Source: an uncultured Burkholderiales bacterium
GTDB lineage: Bacteria > Pseudomonadota > Gammaproteobacteria > Burkholderiales > Burkholderiaceae_E
Direction of reading: 5' to 3'
NCBI GenBank assembly: GCA_903923345.1
Contig: CAIXXI010000530.1
Span: 1 to 14,157 of the forward strand
DNA: 14,157 nt
Both the position numbers and the translations under genes were made by a program. The notes under the pieces are model-generated. The model ran no database searches. It was given only the letters and a program-made list of their open reading frames with translations, and was not told the origin of the DNA. Every line of letters starts with the position of its first letter. The first letter of the stretch is position 1. Below are positions 1-7,146 of this stretch, one piece after another.

Positions 1-30
1 CCTAAGCAGCGGCTGGCCATGGCTGCGTAA
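1..30 (+). other. possible 3' end of a reading frame cut by the window edge
   Basis: The first frame is open from the window edge and reads PKQRLAMAA before a TAA at 28-30. Nine residues are too few to identify a family. The position, about 360 bp from an attachment-site-like sequence, would suit the tail of an integrase gene, but this is only a guess from context. Confidence 0.15.
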
Positions 31-392
31 ACGTTCTACTTCTCGCCCCGACGGAAATTGGGGGGATTACTGTGGGGTTCACCGATCTGGCCGAGCGTGT
101 GATGAGGCGCTAGGAGGTTTCAGACTTCGCCCGTCGTTTGAGCGGATCTTGGGGTCTGGGGTGGCGGATGGGACCCAAATGAAAAAAGGGGGGTGCCCCC
201 TACCCCGGGGGGTCTCTGGCAAAAATCAGAGTCGGGCGGGTGACCGTTCAGGTCAGCGAAGCTACCCAAGGCTTAGGTAACGAAACGCCCTAGCAAACGA
301 CACGGCGGGTAATTTAACGGGTAACTTTATGGCTTACCCAGCCGATAAACCAAGAAAATCTCATTAAAATCAATATCTTACAGGTATTTGTA
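31..392. other. non-coding stretch left of the att-like site
   Basis: I see no convincing gene here. The stretch holds a block made only of alternating G and C tracts (188-212: six G, TG, five C, TA, four C, six G), right after six A. It also has an inverted repeat TGACC-N5-GGTCA at 241-255 and GGGTAA motifs at 307-312 and 319-324, with the inverted form TTACCC at 334-339. The last 40 bases before 393 are clearly A+T-richer than the rest of the window. This resembles the arm of a phage attachment site rather than coding DNA. Confidence 0.4.
307..339. repeat. GGGTAA repeats, candidate integrase arm sites
   Basis: GGGTAA occurs at 307-312 and 319-324, exactly 12 bp apart, and TTACCC (its inverse) at 334-339, all in an A+T-rich stretch 55-85 bp from the att-like core. 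Closely spaced short repeats beside the core are typical of arm-type binding sites of tyrosine recombinases. The role is inferred. Confidence 0.35.
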
Positions 393-406
393 TGGCGGAG
401 AGGGTG
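393..406. repeat. att-like direct repeat of the tRNA-Ser 3' end
   Basis: The 14 bases TGGCGGAGAGGGTG are identical to 11547-11560, which is the 3' end of the tRNA-Ser gene read on the opposite strand (CCA, discriminator, 3' acceptor strand and first T-arm bases). Identity stops abruptly on both sides. The same orientation in both places is what site-specific integration into a tRNA 3' end leaves behind. It is called as one end of an integrated element. The other possibility is the junction between two tandem elements, because repeat arms lie on both sides of this copy. Confidence 0.6.
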
Positions 407-467
407 TCCGACTTACCTGCCTGAAGAACCTCATGAATGCTTGGTGTGTTCATGGCATGCACCCTCA

Positions 468-487
468 AGTGACCAAAACAGTGACCA
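468..487. repeat. AGTGACCA direct repeat, candidate integrase arm sites
   Basis: AGTGACCA occurs at 468-475 and again at 480-487, with a 12-bp period, about 60 bp to the right of the att-like core at 393-406. The period matches that of the GGGTAA pair on the other side. The proposed arm-site role is inferred from position and spacing. Confidence 0.35.
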
Positions 488-570
488 TCCAACTTTCGGC
501 AAGGGGCTGAGGTACGAACTCACCCCCTCAATCTCCACGTCCATCAGTCAAGATGACGTCGCCGAATGCG

Positions 571-576
571 TACAAT
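571..576 (+). promoter_or_regulatory. possible -10 element upstream of bphO
   Basis: TACAAT at 571-576 is close to the TATAAT consensus and lies 35 bases before the bphO start. A matching -35 box is poor: TCAAGA at 548-553 shares only three of six consensus bases. The call rests on one hexamer. Confidence 0.2.
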
Positions 577-610
577 AAAACAGTCATCTTCCAATGAGTC
601 GCGCTGACAC

Positions 611-1174
611 ATGGACTTCCATGCGAAGTTGAAGGCAGCCACCCGAAGCGCGCACGACGCCATCGACCGTGAGCTCGACCTTGTCGGCACTGCCCTTACC
701 GCAACCCGCTACCGATCGCTGATCGTCAGGTTCTACGGTTTTTACCTGCCCCTCGAGACGGTACTGTTCTCTGCCCAGGCTTGGCCGGCAACAGGAATCG
801 ACCCGGAGTTGAGGCGCAAAGCGCCGATGCTTCTCACCGATCTGCAGGCGCTCGACATCGACTTCGCTGAGGCGGCGTTGTGCGAAGAGATGCCGGACAT
901 GGAGACCGCTGCTCGCCGCTTGGGATGCATTTATGTGGTGGAGGGTTCGACGCTTGGTGGGCAAATCATCGGTCGTCATCTGCGACAGCACCTGGGGATC
1001 ACACCGCAGTCGGGCGGCCGCTTCTTTGCAGGGTATGCAGAGAACACCGGTCGCATGTGGCAAGCCTTCCTGACGCAGCTCGAGGCACAGGCAAACTCTG
1101 CTACCGTGCAGGACGATATCGTTCGAGGCGCGTTGTCAACGTATGAAACGCTAACGCGCTGGTGCCAGCGCTAG
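611..1174 (+). CDS. bphO: biliverdin-producing heme oxygenase BphO
   Basis: This 187-residue protein is the size of bacterial heme oxygenases. They open heme with O2 and electrons to give biliverdin, Fe2+ and CO; biliverdin is the chromophore of bacteriophytochromes. His15, in TRSAHDAID, sits where the proximal heme ligand is expected, and the distal helix carries EGSTLGGQ (about 111-118), a hallmark of the bacterial family. It is soluble, with no signal peptide. The ATG at 611 is the only good in-frame start; the Shine-Dalgarno is weak. It faces the bphP operon tail to tail: its TAG (1172-1174) overlaps the stop of the hybrid kinase gene by four bases. bphO is often cotranscribed upstream of bphP in other bacteria, so its convergent place here is unusual. 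The identification is firm. Confidence 0.93.
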   Translation: MDFHAKLKAATRSAHDAIDRELDLVGTALTATRYRSLIVRFYGFYLPLETVLFSAQAWPATGIDPELRRKAPMLLTDLQALDIDFAEAALCEEMPDMETAARRLGCIYVVEGSTLGGQIIGRHLRQHLGITPQSGGRFFAGYAENTGRMWQAFLTQLEAQANSATVQDDIVRGALSTYETLTRWCQR

Positions 1175-3273
1175 CCCCGCAACCAGTCCTCGGACAGTAG
1201 CTTTCTCAGGTTCGCTAGGTTCAGGGGCTTGACCCAGTGCTCGTCGAATCCTGCCAGCTCCGACTTGCGCGTGTCTTCGGCGCTGCCCCACCCAGTCATC
1301 GCCACGATCCTGGGCTGAACGACACTGGTTACTCGCAGCCGGGCCGCCACCTCGAACCCGTCCATCCCGGGCAACCCGATGTCCAGCAACACGATTTGCG
1401 GCAGGAACGTGTTCGCCAGCTTTAGCGCCTGTAGTCCGTCAGTCGCTGTGGCGACAACATGCCCGTCCAATTCCACCAACGCCGCCAGTGATAGCGCGTT
1501 GTCCTCGTTGTCGTCCACGATCAGGACGCGTCGCGCCCCCTCACCGATGCGCTTCCCAGCGCCGATAGCCTCGGCAGCGGCGCGATGTGGCAACGCTGCT
1601 TGCTCGGGGTTCAGCACCTCGGGCAACTTCACGCTGAAAACGCTGCCCTTCCCCAGCCCATCGCTGAAAGCATGGATGCTCCCGCCATGCAGTTCGACCA
1701 GCTTGCGCGCGAGCGGGAGTCCTATGCCGAGGCCACCTTGCGCCTTGTTCAATGTGTCGTGCGCCTGCGTGAACATCTCCCAAATTGTGGTTAGTTCTTC
1801 GGTTGAGATGCCGGCCCCGGTATCTTGAACCTGGATGTCGACCGTCCCCGAATGCCGCGCCACCGCGAAGCGTAACAACGAGCCCGGCTCGCTGTACTTG
1901 CTTGCGTTGCTCAGCAAGTTGCAGAAGACCTGCACGAGCCGCGTTGTGTCGCCGTCGACGAACACCGGGTCTTGCGGCAATTCAACGGTCAGTGTCTGTC
2001 GTCGGGCGTTGATAAATGGCAAGCAAGCTTCAACGACGGCGTCAAAAATATCGGACACTAAGAGCAGCTCTCGCCGCAATACGATCTTTCCCAAGCGGAT
2101 CCGTGAGACATCCAGCAGGTCGTCCACCAAATGCACCATCTGCGTCAGTTGCCTGTCCATCATGTGGATGGTCGCAATTGCCGGCGCGGGCAATGCCTGA
2201 CGCTGCAGAACAGCCAATCCGTTTCGGATGGGCGCCAGCGGATTGCGCAGTTCGTGGGCCAGCGTCGCCAGGAACTCATCCTTGTGCCGACTCTCTTCAA
2301 GCAGCAGCTGTTCGCTGTCACGCAATCGGGACTGTGCCAAGGCGCGGCTCACCGTGTCGTTCACACGCTGGGCCGTGCTCTTGACCAGCTCGATCTCATT
2401 TTCAGTCCAACGCCTTGGCCGGCATTGGTAGACGCCGATCACACCCAGCAATTCACCGTCACTGAAGATGGGTACGCTCAGTTGGGCGGCCAACTGCAGC
2501 GCTTCACAGGCTGCCTTCTGTGCCGGCGAATGGTCCGGGTCGTTCTGAATGTCAGCGCTGATCACGTTGTGGCCGGCTCGCAGCTTGGCAAACAACAGCC
2601 GGACAAAGTCATCCAGTGGATAACGCCCTTCGAACTGTGACACTCCGTCGGAATAGCACTGATCCACGACCGCCCAGTCGTCTTTCCGCAATTGCCACAG
2701 CACCACCCGACTCGCCTGCAGATGCCGACCGAGCAACTGGACCATGGCCTGCTTTAAGTCAGCAGGATCGCTGTAATGGCGCATCGCTTCGCCCAGCCTG
2801 AGGAAGTAAACGTCGCATTCGGCCTGCTGCTGTAACACCGCCCGCTGCTCCCGCAATTCCCTATCCATCTGCCAGCGCTCAGCCGCGTTGTCCATGGCCC
2901 GCGCCAGGGCCGACGTCGAAATCCAGCTCTTGCCAATAAAGTCGTGCGCGCCAGCACGCAGCGCCTGGCGGCCCAGGTCAGGGTGGTCGCCGCCGGTCAT
3001 GACCAACACCGGGCAAGGCATGGCGCCGTCCGTAGATGCCAGGCCCACCAGCACCTCGGTTGCCGACATGTCAGGCAGGTTGAAGTCCAGCAGTACGTAA
3101 TCGGGCAGACCCGTTGCAGCGTGCAAGATAGCGTCGATACCAGCAGATCCACTGTCGGCCTCGGTAAACTGGCAACGGCGCTGCGAGCCCTCCAAGACCC
3201 ATCGCCGCACCTGCGCACGGTCTTCGGCGCTGTCGTCGATAATGACAATGCGCAGAGGCGCCGAATCGCTCAT
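1171..3273 (-). CDS. hybrid sensor histidine kinase (REC-GAF-HisKA-HATPase-REC)
   Basis: From the ATG at 3273 the protein has 700 residues. In order it has: an N-terminal receiver (acidic pair 13-14, phospho-acceptor Asp63 in VLLDFNLPD, Lys115); a GAF-like domain (about 165-310); a HisKA helix with His340 in LAHELRNP; an HATPase domain with N-box Asn456, DTGAG (484-488) and GGLGIG (513-518); and a C-terminal receiver (acidic pair 587-588, Asp631, Lys682). All residues needed for phosphotransfer are present. The GAF lacks an obvious bilin-binding Cys-His pair, so it probably does not bind a chromophore. It is the last gene of the bphP operon and is likely phosphorelay machinery downstream of the phytochrome. 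A longer start at 3321 adds 16 residues but overlaps bphR by 35 bases; the receiver fold begins just after the 3273 start, so I prefer that one, though its Shine-Dalgarno is poor. Confidence 0.9.
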   Translation of the reverse strand: MSDSAPLRIVIIDDSAEDRAQVRRWVLEGSQRRCQFTEADSGSAGIDAILHAATGLPDYVLLDFNLPDMSATEVLVGLASTDGAMPCPVLVMTGGDHPDLGRQALRAGAHDFIGKSWISTSALARAMDNAAERWQMDRELREQRAVLQQQAECDVYFLRLGEAMRHYSDPADLKQAMVQLLGRHLQASRVVLWQLRKDDWAVVDQCYSDGVSQFEGRYPLDDFVRLLFAKLRAGHNVISADIQNDPDHSPAQKAACEALQLAAQLSVPIFSDGELLGVIGVYQCRPRRWTENEIELVKSTAQRVNDTVSRALAQSRLRDSEQLLLEESRHKDEFLATLAHELRNPLAPIRNGLAVLQRQALPAPAIATIHMMDRQLTQMVHLVDDLLDVSRIRLGKIVLRRELLLVSDIFDAVVEACLPFINARRQTLTVELPQDPVFVDGDTTRLVQVFCNLLSNASKYSEPGSLLRFAVARHSGTVDIQVQDTGAGISTEELTTIWEMFTQAHDTLNKAQGGLGIGLPLARKLVELHGGSIHAFSDGLGKGSVFSVKLPEVLNPEQAALPHRAAAEAIGAGKRIGEGARRVLIVDDNEDNALSLAALVELDGHVVATATDGLQALKLANTFLPQIVLLDIGLPGMDGFEVAARLRVTSVVQPRIVAMTGWGSAEDTRKSELAGFDEHWVKPLNLANLRKLLSEDWLRG

Positions 3274-3286
3274 GGATGGGGCGGCA

Positions 3287-3730
3287 TCAGTTGATGTTCG
3301 ATCGCGGTGGCAGGACAGCATTGGTCAGCCAGTAGTCGAACAGGCTGCGCAATTTGCTCAGATGGTCATTAAAACTGACGGGCTTGACGTGGTAAGCATT
3401 TGCCCCGGCGGCGTAGCTGGCGGCGACGTCGCGTGGGTTGGAAGAGGTGCTGAACACCACCACCGGCAATAGACGTGTACTCAAGTCGGCCTTGATTGCA
3501 GCCAGCAATTCGCGCCCATCGAGCCCGGGAAGATTGAGGTCCAGTAACACCAACGCCGGCCGCAGGGGCGGGGCGCAGTTGCCGCGCAGTAAATCCAGGC
3601 CAGTGCCGCCGTCGGTTGCGCGAATCAGCCGGTGCGCACAGCCGTGCTGCTGCGCCGCCTGCACGGCCGTGTCCCAGTCCTCATCAGAGTCTTCGACCAC
3701 CAGCACATAGCTATCGGTCAGCGTCTCCAA
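3287..3730 (-). CDS. bphR: single-domain response regulator, Rcp1-like (BphR)
   Basis: This 147-residue protein is a lone receiver domain without an output domain. It has the acidic residues Glu13 and Asp14, phospho-acceptor Asp64 in VLLDLNLPG, the Ser/Thr switch near 94-95 and Lys116 in HVKPV. The ending FDYWLTNAVLP matches the C-terminal helix of Rcp1, the partner regulator of cyanobacterial phytochrome Cph1. It should receive phosphate from BphP. It starts at a TTG (3728-3730), three bases after the bphP stop. An AGGA ribosome site lies inside the last bphP codons, and no better start exists, so translation is probably coupled to bphP. The hybrid kinase gene follows after 13 bases. Confidence 0.9.
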   Translation of the reverse strand: METLTDSYVLVVEDSDEDWDTAVQAAQQHGCAHRLIRATDGGTGLDLLRGNCAPPLRPALVLLDLNLPGLDGRELLAAIKADLSTRLLPVVVFSTSSNPRDVAASYAAGANAYHVKPVSFNDHLSKLRSLFDYWLTNAVLPPRSNIN

Positions 3731-3733
3731 CGG

Positions 3734-6151
3734 TCATTCCTGATCAGCACGGAGCGTGAAGAAGAATGTCGTGCCCTGGCCGCGCGCGGAATCGATCCAA
3801 ACGCGGCCGTGGTGCAAGTCGACCAGTTTCTTGACGATGGCCAGGCCTGCGCCGCTGCCTCCGTTGTAAGCGTCACGCCCGTGCAGCCGCTTGAACATCC
3901 TGAACACCTGCTCGAAGTGCTTCGGGTCGATGCCAATGCCGTTGTCGCGAACGTAGTACACGGCATGTCCTTTGGCATCCGGGCTTGCAGCCGTAGCCGG
4001 ACTGCCCTCGTCCGGGGCGATCCATCCTATCTCGACGCGCTTGTGCGCGCTGTCGTTGTACTTCAGCGCGTTAGAAATCAGGTTCACGTAGATCTCGCGG
4101 CAACGCACCCAGTCGCACAGCTCATGGGGTAGCGGACGCGGCAGCACGAACTCGGTCTCGGAATCTTTGGCGCGCGAACCCACCATTTCCAGCGCCTCGT
4201 CCACTACCTGGTTCAGATCGCAGTCGACCAGATTCAGTGTGGCGCGCCCGACTTGCGAGAAGTGCATCAGCGAGTCGAGCAAGCCGTTCATGCGCACCGT
4301 CAAACGCACGACGCTTTCCAGCTTGGCACGGCGGTGCATCGCATCCTGTTCGACGTCGTCCAGCAACTGCTGGGCTTGTTTGTTGATGGCCCGCAGAGGC
4401 TCCTTCAGATCGTGGCTCACGACATAGGAGAAGGAGTCGAGTACGTCGTTGGAACGTATCAGTTCTTCATTCAAAGCCGCCAGCTTTTCAGTGCGGGCAA
4501 CGACGTGCTCCACCAAAAGTACGCGCAGGCGGGCTGCGGACTTCAACTCGGCGGATTGCCAGGGTCGGGCACGCCCACGCACCGATTCCACGAAGAGCTC
4601 GAAGCTCGCACGCGGGCTCAGCCGCGGCCCGTGCGGACCGGCAACCAGAGGCTTGTCGTGCGGGTTGCCGCCCCAGTTGAGCGTGCGTGGTATTTGCGGG
4701 CGAAACCACATGATGGCGCTGCGTTGGCCGTGTGACAACGGAAGCGCCAGCAGGCCCGCTGCCACGTCCAGCAGTGCCTCCCCGCCCGGGTAGTGCGCCG
4801 CAAGATGGTCGGTGGCAAACAGCGCGTTGGTCGCTGAGTAAAAGTCGGGTTTCTCGACCAACCATTTCGCCAGCTCGTCCAGTTGTTTTGCGCTCGGCGT
4901 CTGGCCCACGCACATCCAGCGCCCGCCCTGGCCGATGGCGGCACCGCCGGTTTGACCTGCATCCACCGCGTCCAGCAGCGAGGGACTTCCCTCCACCAAC
5001 TGCGACAGATCGCCTTCGGGCGATACAGCAGCCAGAAGTCGGCGGTGAACCTCTTCCAGCTGCAGTTGCCAGCGCAGGTGCTCCCTGTCCTCGGCGCCCT
5101 GATGCTGCAGCGACACCACGTTCGCCACAAACTCACAGGCCGCGCGCAGACTGTAAGAAAGGAAACGCGGGCCGCTGTAGTGGTGACAGGCGATCAGGCC
5201 CCACAGTTGGTCGCCGCGGCGGATCGGCATCGTGACACCGGCCGTCACGTGGATGTTCTTGAGGTACTCGGTGTGCATGACCGAGACACCGCGCAGAGCG
5301 CAATCGGTCATGTCCACTGGAAGGCCGCTGTCGGGGTGGACCAGCGGCACCATCTCAGCCAGTGCCCCATCAACGTCGGGCACGGGGCGCAGCCAGATAC
5401 ACTTGAATACCTCGCGCACCGGCTGAGGAATATCGCCGGCCGGGTAGTGCAGACCCAGCCACGAAGGCAGGTCCTCACGCCGGCTTTCGGCGAACACCTC
5501 GCCGTGCCCGTCGTCGTGGAACTTGTAGACCATGACGCGATCCATGCCGGTGAGGGCGCGCACCTCCTGCGTCGTGATGTCGCAGAACTGCTGCAAGCCG
5601 GTCGTTGCTTGCAGCCGAGTGACGGTCTTCTTGACCAGCGCGTAACAGTCCGGCGCAGCGGGCGAGACGCCCGAGCCTCCCTCCTCTGCCGGCTCGAACT
5701 CAAGCAATACGCCACCGCCGTTGGTATGCACGCTGACGTCCAGCGCAAGACCGCCGCCGCCCGGGATAGTGAAGACGTAAAGAGGATTGCGCTCGGTGGG
5801 TGCCGATTTCAGAAAGGCCGCCAGCTCGACCTGGCGGTCTGGCCCCACGACATCCGACAACGGCCGCTCCAGCAATGCGCTGGCAGCGTGCCCCAGCACG
5901 GCATCGGTGTTCTCGCTGGCTTGCGCCACGGTCAAGGACTCGGCGCGCAGCACCAGCAGGGCCCCGTGAGCTTGCACGCAACCCGGCGTCTGCACCGGTT
6001 CGCTGTCGCAGGTGGCCAGCGACGTCCCGTCGCGCTTGGTGCTGTAGGCCGCGCCCTGCCAGCGCGTGACTGACGTTGGAGCCGCCGCGCTCACTTCTTC
6101 ACTGCCATGAGAGGAGCAGCCAGACCGACCTCTGTGGTCGTGGTCTCGCAT
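3734..6151 (-). CDS. bphP: bacteriophytochrome sensor histidine kinase BphP
   Basis: From the ATG at 6151 this is an 805-residue red/far-red photoreceptor kinase with the canonical PAS-GAF-PHY-HisKA-HATPase order. Numbering from that start: Cys48 in TCDSEPVQTPG is the expected biliverdin-binding cysteine. The GAF has Tyr209 (VMVYKF), PAGDIP with Asp240, His293 and His323 at the pocket positions. The PHY tongue has WGG near 493 and PRASF with Arg514. The kinase part has His580 (VSHDLKEPL), N-box Asn694, DNGIGI and GSGAGLA. The pocket looks complete apart from Ser to Gly in PASDIP. The bilin Cys sits about 30-45 residues further in than is common. The start is uncertain: GTG 6202 (822 residues), ATG 6151 (GAGGG ten bases upstream, preferred) and GTG 6094 are all in frame. 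It is the first gene of the bphP-bphR-kinase operon. Confidence 0.94.
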   Translation of the reverse strand: MRDHDHRGRSGCSSHGSEEVSAAAPTSVTRWQGAAYSTKRDGTSLATCDSEPVQTPGCVQAHGALLVLRAESLTVAQASENTDAVLGHAASALLERPLSDVVGPDRQVELAAFLKSAPTERNPLYVFTIPGGGGLALDVSVHTNGGGVLLEFEPAEEGGSGVSPAAPDCYALVKKTVTRLQATTGLQQFCDITTQEVRALTGMDRVMVYKFHDDGHGEVFAESRREDLPSWLGLHYPAGDIPQPVREVFKCIWLRPVPDVDGALAEMVPLVHPDSGLPVDMTDCALRGVSVMHTEYLKNIHVTAGVTMPIRRGDQLWGLIACHHYSGPRFLSYSLRAACEFVANVVSLQHQGAEDREHLRWQLQLEEVHRRLLAAVSPEGDLSQLVEGSPSLLDAVDAGQTGGAAIGQGGRWMCVGQTPSAKQLDELAKWLVEKPDFYSATNALFATDHLAAHYPGGEALLDVAAGLLALPLSHGQRSAIMWFRPQIPRTLNWGGNPHDKPLVAGPHGPRLSPRASFELFVESVRGRARPWQSAELKSAARLRVLLVEHVVARTEKLAALNEELIRSNDVLDSFSYVVSHDLKEPLRAINKQAQQLLDDVEQDAMHRRAKLESVVRLTVRMNGLLDSLMHFSQVGRATLNLVDCDLNQVVDEALEMVGSRAKDSETEFVLPRPLPHELCDWVRCREIYVNLISNALKYNDSAHKRVEIGWIAPDEGSPATAASPDAKGHAVYYVRDNGIGIDPKHFEQVFRMFKRLHGRDAYNGGSGAGLAIVKKLVDLHHGRVWIDSARGQGTTFFFTLRADQE

Positions 6152-6218
6152 GCACGTGAAGCCCTCGCTGCCGGTTGGACGTGTCAATGCCACGGAATAC
6201 ACCCGAATTCTCGTTCAT
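6099..6218 (-). CDS. short upstream ORF overlapping the bphP start region
   Basis: An ATG at 6216-6218 with the best ribosome site in the region (AAGGAA about eight bases upstream) opens a 39-codon frame beginning MNENSGVF. It ends at TGA 6099-6101, inside the putative 5' part of bphP and in another frame. The peptide resembles nothing I know. It could be a leader ORF coupling translation to an internal bphP start (GTG 6094 lies four bases past its stop). It could also be the original bphP N-terminus separated by a frameshift. Whether it is expressed is unknown. Confidence 0.25.
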   Translation of the reverse strand: MNENSGVFRGIDTSNRQRGLHVHARPRPQRSVWLLLSWQ

Positions 6219-6422
6219 GCTGCATTTCCTTGAGCTTGGCGTCAGGCAAAACCGGCACGCAACCGTTTGCCCGAGTGTTAAAACTGCTGAGGGTGGCAGG
6301 CTTGGCTGCTAAAGGGAATGACCCGATCGGATTAGCCGAGGGGGCGCGCGATCAACAGCATGAACAGCAAGGCCCTTGGGGCCACGCGACCGAGCGGTAC
6401 CCGGGGTCATGCCTCAGCCTTG

Positions 6423-6497
6423 TCAAGGCTCCGGATTGAACATCGCATCGATATCGCGCTCGCCATGCAGCACGCGCACGACATCGATCCCGTTCGT
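6423..6497 (-). pseudogene. remnant of a ParE-type toxin gene (3' end)
   Basis: The frame ending at TGA 6423-6425 reads GIDVVRVLHGERDIDAMF and four more residues, which is the typical C-terminal strand and tail of RelE/ParE-family toxins (VRVLHGxRD). The roughly 30 codons between the parD remnant stop and this piece show no ParE sequence, so the N-terminal two thirds of the toxin are missing. It follows the ParD remnant on the same strand in the usual antitoxin-toxin order. It cannot make a working toxin. Confidence 0.6.
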
Positions 6498-6587
6498 CCG
6501 CCGAGCCCGCGCCTTGCTTTTGAGCGCTCCGGTATCCCAGGTTTGGCTCGACCCGCTGGCCAACCCCCGACGCGCATTGCTGCGAAA

Positions 6588-6707
6588 CTACGCGAGCCTG
6601 GCCTCCCGCAGTCGATCCTGCTCTTCCATCAGGCAAAGCGCCTCGCAAGCCACCTCGCTCGGCGACGTGTAGAGACCGGAGGCGACTTCAGGTAATTCCA
6701 GCGAACA
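6588..6707 (-). pseudogene. remnant of a ParD-type antitoxin gene
   Basis: The open frame before TAG 6588-6590 reads VASGLYTSPSEVACEAL and then LMEEQDRLREARLA. This matches the second half of the ribbon-helix-helix fold and the acidic toxin-binding tail of ParD antitoxins (consensus like SGRYxSASEVVREALRLLEE). The frame has a stop at 6708-6710 just upstream. The residues CSLELPE joined directly to VASG suggest an internal deletion near the N-terminus, and there is no start codon. With the ParE tail behind it, this is a dead parDE module. Confidence 0.6.
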
Positions 6708-6872
6708 CTATGTCCGGTCCTCAGTATCGACGTTGCTGAGCAGTGCAGGGTTTACCGCCACGAACCGGCGTCGACATGTCTGCCCGGAAATGTCGCACCA
6801 CTGATAAGTTGCGAATGCGGTCGTCGCGCGACCCTTTTCCAGGCAAAGCCAAGGCGCCCGCATTTGCGACGC

Positions 6873-6884
6873 GTTTCATGAAAC
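6873..6884. promoter_or_regulatory. 12-bp perfect palindrome, candidate antitoxin operator
   Basis: GTTTCATGAAAC is a perfect palindrome 43 bases before the mazE-like start. Type II antitoxins usually bind a palindrome near their own promoter and repress it. The role is inferred; I could not place the promoter boxes with confidence. Confidence 0.35.
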
Positions 6885-6927
6885 AATCGCACTCTGCTTT
6901 CCGGGAATCTTCTCGTTCGGAGATGTA

Positions 6928-7146
6928 ATGACTCAGGCATCTTTCTTTACCCGTGTGCAAAAGCACCGGGCCAACCTCAAAGCGCGGGGCATGCGGCCGG
7001 TTCAGCTTTGGGTGCCAGATACACGCAGTGCTGATTTTGCAGCCGAGTGCCGGCGCCAGTCGGCGTTGCTGGATGCCGACCCGCAAGAGCGCGAAATACT
7101 CGACTGGATTGAGCAGGTTGCTGATACGGGTGGCTGGTCGGCTTGA
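6928..7146 (+). CDS. MazE-like antitoxin (DUF3018 family)
   Basis: This 72-residue protein has the pattern of the DUF3018 antitoxin family: a basic N-terminal segment (VQKHRANLKARGMRPVQLW), then VPDTRSADFAAECRRQS and an acidic tail (LDADPQEREILDWIEQ) of the kind that wraps around MazF toxins. It would neutralise the ribonuclease encoded next and repress the operon. The ATG at 6928 has GGAG about eight bases upstream. Its TGA overlaps the toxin start in TTGA (7143-7146), so the two are translationally coupled with antitoxin first. Family assignment is by pattern recall. Confidence 0.85.
   Translation: MTQASFFTRVQKHRANLKARGMRPVQLWVPDTRSADFAAECRRQSALLDADPQEREILDWIEQVADTGGWSA

Noticed and set aside
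584..1063. Minus-strand frame of 159 codons antisense to bphO
   Set aside because: No recognisable sequence in the product, while the plus strand encodes a clear heme oxygenase.
1171..3273. The GAF domain of the hybrid kinase as a second bilin photoreceptor (cyanobacteriochrome type)
   Set aside because: No Cys-His pair at the expected helix; its one nearby Cys (VYQCRPRRW) is near the end of the domain in a strand.
4883..6073. Long plus-strand open frame of 396 codons
   Set aside because: It lies fully antisense to bphP, whose product has all phytochrome motifs; the plus-strand product has no recognisable domain.
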